Shown here in pieces: positions 60,155 through 64,000 of a DNA stretch of 64,000 nucleotides. The notes beneath the pieces were generated by a model that made no database searches, was not told the origin of the DNA, and was given only the letters and a program-made list of their open reading frames with translations. The stretch's first letter is position 1. The number at the start of each line of letters is the position of its first letter. The position numbers and the translations under genes are program-made. The DNA is taken from positions 1 to 64,000 of the forward strand of contig NZ_JACTVJ010000013.1 in assembly GCF_014493765.1 (NCBI RefSeq), given 5' to 3'. Origin of the DNA: Streptomyces polyasparticus (GTDB taxonomy: Bacteria; Actinomycetota; Actinomycetes; Streptomycetales; Streptomycetaceae).

Positions 60155-61192
60155 ATGACCGTCAGCCTGGAGCAGCTGCGTCGCTGCCATATCGCCGTAG
60201 ACCTGGGCGCCGCGCGGACCCGGGTGTTCGTCAAGGGCGCGGGCCTCGTCGTGGACGAGCCCAGCGTGTGCGCCGTCAACACCCGTACGGGGGCGCTGAT
60301 CGCGGTCGGCGAGTTCGCCGAGCGGATGACGGGCCGCACCCCCGCGTACATCCGCGTGGTGCGTCCGGTCTCCGGCGGCACCGTCGTGGACATCGAGATG
60401 TGCCGCCGGATGCTGGGCCACCTCCTCGACGACAAGCTCCGCCGCACCCTGCGCCGCAAGCCCCGCCTGCGCGCCGCGGCCTGTGTCCCGCACGACGCCG
60501 ATCCGCTCGCGCAGCGCGCGGCCACCGAGACGCTGATCGGCCTGGGCGCGCGCAGGGTCGAGCTGGTGGACACGCTGATCGCCGCGGCCGTCGGCTGCGG
60601 TCTGCCGGTGGAGCGGCCCGAGGCCACGATGATCATCGTCTGCGGCGCGGCGACCACGCAGGTCGCGGTGCTCTCGATGGGCTCGATCGTGACGGCCGAC
60701 CGGATCCCGGTGGGCGGCGATGCGATCGACCACGCGGTGGTGCAGCATCTGCGCCAGCAGCACGAGTTGATGCTGCCGAGCCAGTCCGTACGCCCCCTGC
60801 AGCTGGCCCTCAGCGGCAACGGCCTGACCCCGCAGGGCCCCGAGTCCACCGAGATCCACGGCCGCGACGTGGCCACGGGCCTGGCCCGCTCGGTCCAGGT
60901 GCAGACGGCGGCCGTACGGGACGCCATCCACACCCCGCTGACCGCGGTGCTCGACGGCATCGGCCGCGTCCTGCGCGACTGCCCGCCGGATCTGGTGGCC
61001 GACCTCGCGGACCGCGGCATCATGATGGTCGGCGGCAGCGCGCGCCTGCCGGGCCTGGACCAGATGCTGCGCGACGCGACCGGTATGCCGGTGCACATCG
61101 CCGAACGCCCCGACGTCTGCGCGATCCTCGGCCTCGGCGCGATGCTGGAGGGCCGTATCGAGCCGATGCAGCTCAATCCGCTGGCGGACTGA
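60155..61192 (+). CDS. mbl: MreB/Mbl-like actin homologue
   Basis: 345 residues with actin-fold motifs: phosphate-1 HIAVDLGAARTRVFVKG, phosphate-2 ATMIIVCGAATTQVAVLS, adenosine motif GIMMVGGSARLPGLDQML. The phosphate loops are less conserved than in MreB (VDLGAARTR for IDLGTANT), fitting Streptomyces Mbl, which functions with MreB in spore-wall synthesis. Excellent GGGAGGAA ribosome site. Monocistronic by spacing. Confidence 0.88.
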   Translation: MTVSLEQLRRCHIAVDLGAARTRVFVKGAGLVVDEPSVCAVNTRTGALIAVGEFAERMTGRTPAYIRVVRPVSGGTVVDIEMCRRMLGHLLDDKLRRTLRRKPRLRAAACVPHDADPLAQRAATETLIGLGARRVELVDTLIAAAVGCGLPVERPEATMIIVCGAATTQVAVLSMGSIVTADRIPVGGDAIDHAVVQHLRQQHELMLPSQSVRPLQLALSGNGLTPQGPESTEIHGRDVATGLARSVQVQTAAVRDAIHTPLTAVLDGIGRVLRDCPPDLVADLADRGIMMVGGSARLPGLDQMLRDATGMPVHIAERPDVCAILGLGAMLEGRIEPMQLNPLAD

Positions 61193-61378
61193 CTTCTTGC
61201 GGGTCCGGGCGGGGCTTGCGGCCGCGCAGTTCCCGTGGCCCGAACAGTCCCCGCCCACCCGGGGGCCGAAGCCCTTCTCAGGCTATCGGCCCCCACTGAC
61301 AACGCCCCCGAGCACCCCTGACAACAACCTCGACCCCACTGCCAACGGACCCCCAAGCCCCCCCTGGAGACGCCTCCC

Positions 61379-61636
61379 GTGTCGCAGTCCCTGCAGTTCA
61401 TCGGCGCCCTGCTCGTGCTGGCGTCCTGTCTGCCCGCGCGTCTCGGGCGCCTGGCGCCGGCGGCGACACCCCGTCTCTGGCTGCGGTTCGTGGGGGCTTC
61501 GCTGATCACGATGGACGCGTTCGCCGAGCAGCAGTGGGGCTTTCTGCTGCTCGGCGGCGCCTGCGCGCTGTACGCACTCTCCGGCCTGGTGGACTGGGCC
61601 CGCGGCCGCCCGGCGCCCGGCCGCGAACCCGCCTGA
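61379..61636 (+). CDS. Small membrane protein, CBU_0592-like
   Basis: 85 residues, GTG start after CTGGAG. Three hydrophobic segments (LQFIGALLVLASCLPARL; LWLRFVGASLITMDAFAEQ; WGFLLLGGACALYALSGLVD) in the pattern of the CBU_0592 membrane domain. Function unknown. It lies 37 bp before the sensor kinase and may be co-transcribed with it. Confidence 0.75.
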   Translation: MSQSLQFIGALLVLASCLPARLGRLAPAATPRLWLRFVGASLITMDAFAEQQWGFLLLGGACALYALSGLVDWARGRPAPGREPA

Positions 61637-61672
61637 CCCGACCGGTGGGCGAGCGAATGGGAGGGTACCGGG

Positions 61673-63373
61673 ATGAGCACGGGAATGAGTGACGACAACG
61701 CCGATACGGAGAGCAGCGAGGCAACCGCGGCCCCGGACCGCAGCAAGGCAACCGCCGCACCGGACCGCAGTCCCGCCAAGGGCGCCCACCCCACCGAGGG
61801 CGCCCGCCCCGCCGGCGCCCCCGACGAACCCCTCCTCGAAGCGGTCCTGAGCGTCGGCGCCGACCTCGAACTGCGCTCCACGCTGCAGCACATCGTGGAA
61901 GCGGCCGCCCGTATCGCCGACGCGAAGTACGGCGCGCTCGGTGTGGTCGACCCCGAACAAGGCCGTCTCACCGAGCTGTTCACGACCGGCATGGACGAGG
62001 AGACCCGCGAGCGGATCGCCCGCCTGCCCTGCGGCGAGCTGGGTGTGCTCGGCACCGTCGTCAAGGACCCGCGGCCGCTGCGTATCGACGACCTCACCGC
62101 GCATCCGCAGTCCTGCGGCATGCCGCCCGGCCATCCGCCGATGCACAGCTTCCTGGGCGCACCGATCCTGGTGCGCGGCGAGGTGTTCGGGAATCTCTAT
62201 CTCACCGAGAAGCGCGGCGGCCCCTTCACCCTCGGCGACGAGCAGGTCCTGCGGATCCTCGCCGCGCAGGCCGGTATCGCCATCGGCAACGCGCGCCTGT
62301 ACGAGAACGCGGCGCAACGCGAGCGCTGGATCGAGGGCACCGCCGCCGTGACCACCGCGCTGCTCGGCGGTGACGCCCCGGGCGACGCCCTGATGGTCGT
62401 GGCCGAGCAGGCCCGCAAACTCGCCGACGCCGTGGCGGGCGTGATCCTGCAGCCCATGCCGGACGGCGGCATGGAGATCGTCACGGCGTCCACGTACGAG
62501 GATCCGGGCGCCCTGATCGGCACCCAGATCCACCCGGGCAGCCCGGTGCTCGCCCAACTGCTCGGCGGTGAGCCGGTGTTCGTCGAGGACTCCGCGACCG
62601 ACCCGCGGATGACCACGCCGGTCCGCACGCGGTTCGGCCCGAGCATGCTGCTCCCGCTGCAGAGCGACGGGCGCCTGATCGGCACGCTCGCGCTCCCCCG
62701 CGCCCGCGGCGCGCGTCGCTACACCGCCCTGGAGCGCCTGCTCGCCACCCAGTTCGCCCATCAGGCGGCGCTCGCGCTCGTCCTCGCCGAGACCCGGGTC
62801 AGCCGCGAACGGCTCGCCGTGTTCGAGGATCGCGACCGCATCGCCCGGGATCTGCACGACCTGGTGATCCAGCGGCTCTTCGCGACCGGAATGATGCTGG
62901 AGTCCGCCCAGCGCAGGGCCCAGGTGGACGATGTGCAGGGCACGATCGGCAAGGCCGTGGACGAGCTGGAGTCCACCATCCAGGAGGTCCGTACCGCGAT
63001 CTTCGCCCTCCAGCAGCCTCCCGCGGACGCCCCCACCACCTTCCGCGGCAAGGTGCTCCGCGAGGCGGCCGGCGCCGCGGCCGCGACGGGCGTCACGCCC
63101 TCGACGCACTTCCACGGGCCGGTGGACGCCGCGCTCGGCGAGCGCACGGCCACGCAGCTCCTGTCGGCCCTGCGCCGCGCGTTGGCCGAGGCCTCCCGGC
63201 GCACCGCGGTCTCCCGTATCGAGATCACGGTCGACTGCGCGGCCGAACTCCCGGACGGGCGCGCGGCGGTACGCCTCACGGTGTTCGACGACGGTGCGGC
63301 GGACACCCCGTCCCCCGACCCGTCCGAGGGCGGCGACGGGGGCACGACGGTGACCTGGCAGTCACCGCTGTAA
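61673..63373 (+). CDS. GAF-GAF-HisKA_3 sensor kinase with degenerate ATPase domain
   Basis: 566 residues. A disordered N-terminus, two GAF domains (about 60-215 and 235-375; the first with AKYGALGVVDPEQGRL, LGAPILVRGEVFGNLYLTEK) and a dimerisation/phospho-acceptor helix DRIARDLHDLVIQRLFATG with His near residue 395, as in DevS/DosS. In the ATPase part the N-box reads RRALAEASRRTAV without the Asn, G1 is FDDGAAD and no G2 box is present. It may therefore not bind ATP, acting as a scaffold or relying on another kinase. No response regulator is adjacent. Confidence 0.88.
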   Translation: MSTGMSDDNADTESSEATAAPDRSKATAAPDRSPAKGAHPTEGARPAGAPDEPLLEAVLSVGADLELRSTLQHIVEAAARIADAKYGALGVVDPEQGRLTELFTTGMDEETRERIARLPCGELGVLGTVVKDPRPLRIDDLTAHPQSCGMPPGHPPMHSFLGAPILVRGEVFGNLYLTEKRGGPFTLGDEQVLRILAAQAGIAIGNARLYENAAQRERWIEGTAAVTTALLGGDAPGDALMVVAEQARKLADAVAGVILQPMPDGGMEIVTASTYEDPGALIGTQIHPGSPVLAQLLGGEPVFVEDSATDPRMTTPVRTRFGPSMLLPLQSDGRLIGTLALPRARGARRYTALERLLATQFAHQAALALVLAETRVSRERLAVFEDRDRIARDLHDLVIQRLFATGMMLESAQRRAQVDDVQGTIGKAVDELESTIQEVRTAIFALQQPPADAPTTFRGKVLREAAGAAAATGVTPSTHFHGPVDAALGERTATQLLSALRRALAEASRRTAVSRIEITVDCAAELPDGRAAVRLTVFDDGAADTPSPDPSEGGDGGTTVTWQSPL

Positions 63374-63424
63374 CGCCCCTGGCCTGCTTCTTCGAGATCC
63401 CTTCGACGGATCCCGCGCAGCGGG

Positions 63425-63453
63425 TTGTCAGGGACATGAAGCGCTCCTACAGT
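63425..63453 (+). promoter_or_regulatory. Probable promoter of the LPMO gene
   Basis: -35 TTGTCA, 17-bp spacer and -10 TACAGT. Expected start site near 63460, so the CebR operator at 63471-63484 would lie just downstream of the start. Confidence 0.65.
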
Positions 63454-63470
63454 CACAGGAGCCGGTGAAG

Positions 63471-63484
63471 TGGGAGCGCTCCCA
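63471..63484. promoter_or_regulatory. Perfect CebR operator
   Basis: TGGGAGCGCTCCCA is the exact 14-bp palindrome bound by CebR in Streptomyces. It lies 168 bp before the LPMO ATG and directly after the probable promoter, implying repression relieved by cello-oligosaccharides. Confidence 0.85.
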
Positions 63485-63651
63485 AGCACGGGGAGCCGGA
63501 ACCGCTCCGGAGTCCGCCTTCCCCCCTGCGCCGCCAGGGCCGGCTCCGGAGCAACCCCACCGCCCCCTCGCCCGTCCACTCGCCCGGCGCGCGCCACCTC
63601 CTGCCCGTACAGCCAGAGGAGCACCACCACCCCCCGACCACAGGAGACACG

Positions 63652-64000
63652 ATGGCTCGAAGCACAAGACGCCTGCTGTCCTTACTCGCGGCCCTGGCCA
63701 CCCTGCTCGGCGGGCTCGGCCTCGCCCTGCTCGGCCAGGGCAGCGCCCAGGCGCACGGCGTGACGATGACGCCCGGATCGCGGACCTACCTCTGCTACCT
63801 GGACGCCAAGACCGGCACCGGCGCACTCGACCCGACGAATCCGGCGTGCAAGGCCGCGCTCGCCGAGAGCGGCGCGAACGCGCTGTACAACTGGTTCGCC
63901 GTGCTCGACTCCAATGCGGGCGGACGCGGCCCGGGTTACGTCCCGGACGGCAAGCTGTGCAGCGCCGGCGACCGCTCCCCGTACAACTTCACCGGCTACA
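63652..64000 (+). CDS. AA10 lytic polysaccharide monooxygenase, N-terminal part (continues beyond window)
   Basis: 116 codons visible. Signal peptide of 34 residues (LLSLLAALATLLGGLGLALL, AQA cleavage) exposes His35 of HGVTMTPGSRTYLCYLD, the first ligand of the copper histidine brace. CSAGDRSPYNFTGY is typical of AA10. Ribosome site CAGGAG seven bases upstream. LPMOs oxidatively cleave cellulose or chitin outside the cell; the CebR operator upstream points to cellulose. Confidence 0.93.
   Translation, partial: MARSTRRLLSLLAALATLLGGLGLALLGQGSAQAHGVTMTPGSRTYLCYLDAKTGTGALDPTNPACKAALAESGANALYNWFAVLDSNAGGRGPGYVPDGKLCSAGDRSPYNFTGY

Overview
The window is high-GC, gene-dense DNA from a Streptomyces or a very close relative. 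The support is codon usage with G/C in nearly every third position, frequent GTG starts, ATGA/GTGA stop-start overlaps, and marker families: SCO2400-family zinc-ribbon membrane protein, DUF397/XRE pairs, DUF3068, DUF6777-PASTA, trypsin-co-occurring proteins, and a malonyl-CoA synthetase that I recall as very close to the S. coelicolor enzyme. I see no rRNA, tRNA, phage, transposase or CRISPR.

Layout. 0-3.2 kb: the C-terminal end of a repeat-rich secreted toxin-like protein, a stop-overlapping immunity candidate, a pentapeptide-repeat protein and a possible gene scrap. 3.2-4.2 kb: VOC and Ohr house-keeping genes. 4.3-18.8 kb: the centrepiece, a 14-gene leftward, largely translationally coupled biosynthetic operon. 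In transcription order it encodes a haem-oxygenase-like di-iron enzyme, EamA exporter, carrier protein, amino-acid adenylating enzyme, two acyl-CoA dehydrogenases, methyltransferase, P450, BtrH-like acyltransferase, type II thioesterase, second methyltransferase, LysA-like decarboxylase, DapC-like aminotransferase and DapD-like succinyltransferase. It looks like a cluster for a diaminopimelate- or lysine-derived amino acid modified on a carrier protein. It shares a sub-module logic with tabtoxin (DapD/LysA-type genes plus a methyltransferase) and with butirosin (carrier-bound amino acid, LysA-type decarboxylase, BtrH transfer). I cannot assign it to a known product. Its leader holds two hairpins and three direct repeats phased at exactly 21 bp.

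19-27 kb: core-type redox and regulatory genes (CurA-like/MarR, AraC/quinone oxidoreductase, PucR, DUF2613, DUF3068). 27.4-38.5 kb: an eight-gene rightward envelope-glycan operon (GT4, three methyltransferases, a 1608-residue AftD-like arabinofuranosyltransferase, a condensation-fold enzyme, an EamA-like membrane protein, a Trm112-like zinc-ribbon-type protein). 38.6-50.7 kb: mixed genes including a secreted GH16 glucanase with a CebR-type operator, an XRE/DUF397/HATPase set, a PASTA protein, DUF3626, an imine-reductase-like enzyme, an epoxide hydrolase with twin MarR-type operators, and a secreted lipase.

50.9-56.7 kb: a malonate locus (MatR-like GntR regulator, MatC transporter, MatB malonyl-CoA synthetase, fused carboxyltransferase). 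Eight copies of a 13-bp palindrome lie between regulator and transporter. 56.8-60 kb: a 19-residue peptide gene, a trypco1/trypsin pair, and three consecutive genes each interrupted by an apparent 1-nt deletion; one of them (MFS) also carries a 42-bp in-frame repeat insertion. 60.1-64 kb: an MreB/Mbl-like protein, a GAF sensor kinase with an eroded ATPase domain, and the start of an AA10 lytic polysaccharide monooxygenase behind a perfect CebR operator.

One pattern runs across the window: at five unrelated genes, short tandem repeats (13-27 bp) include the stop codon and extend copies of the gene's last codons into the intergenic DNA. All functional statements rest on reading motifs by eye; no database search was run.
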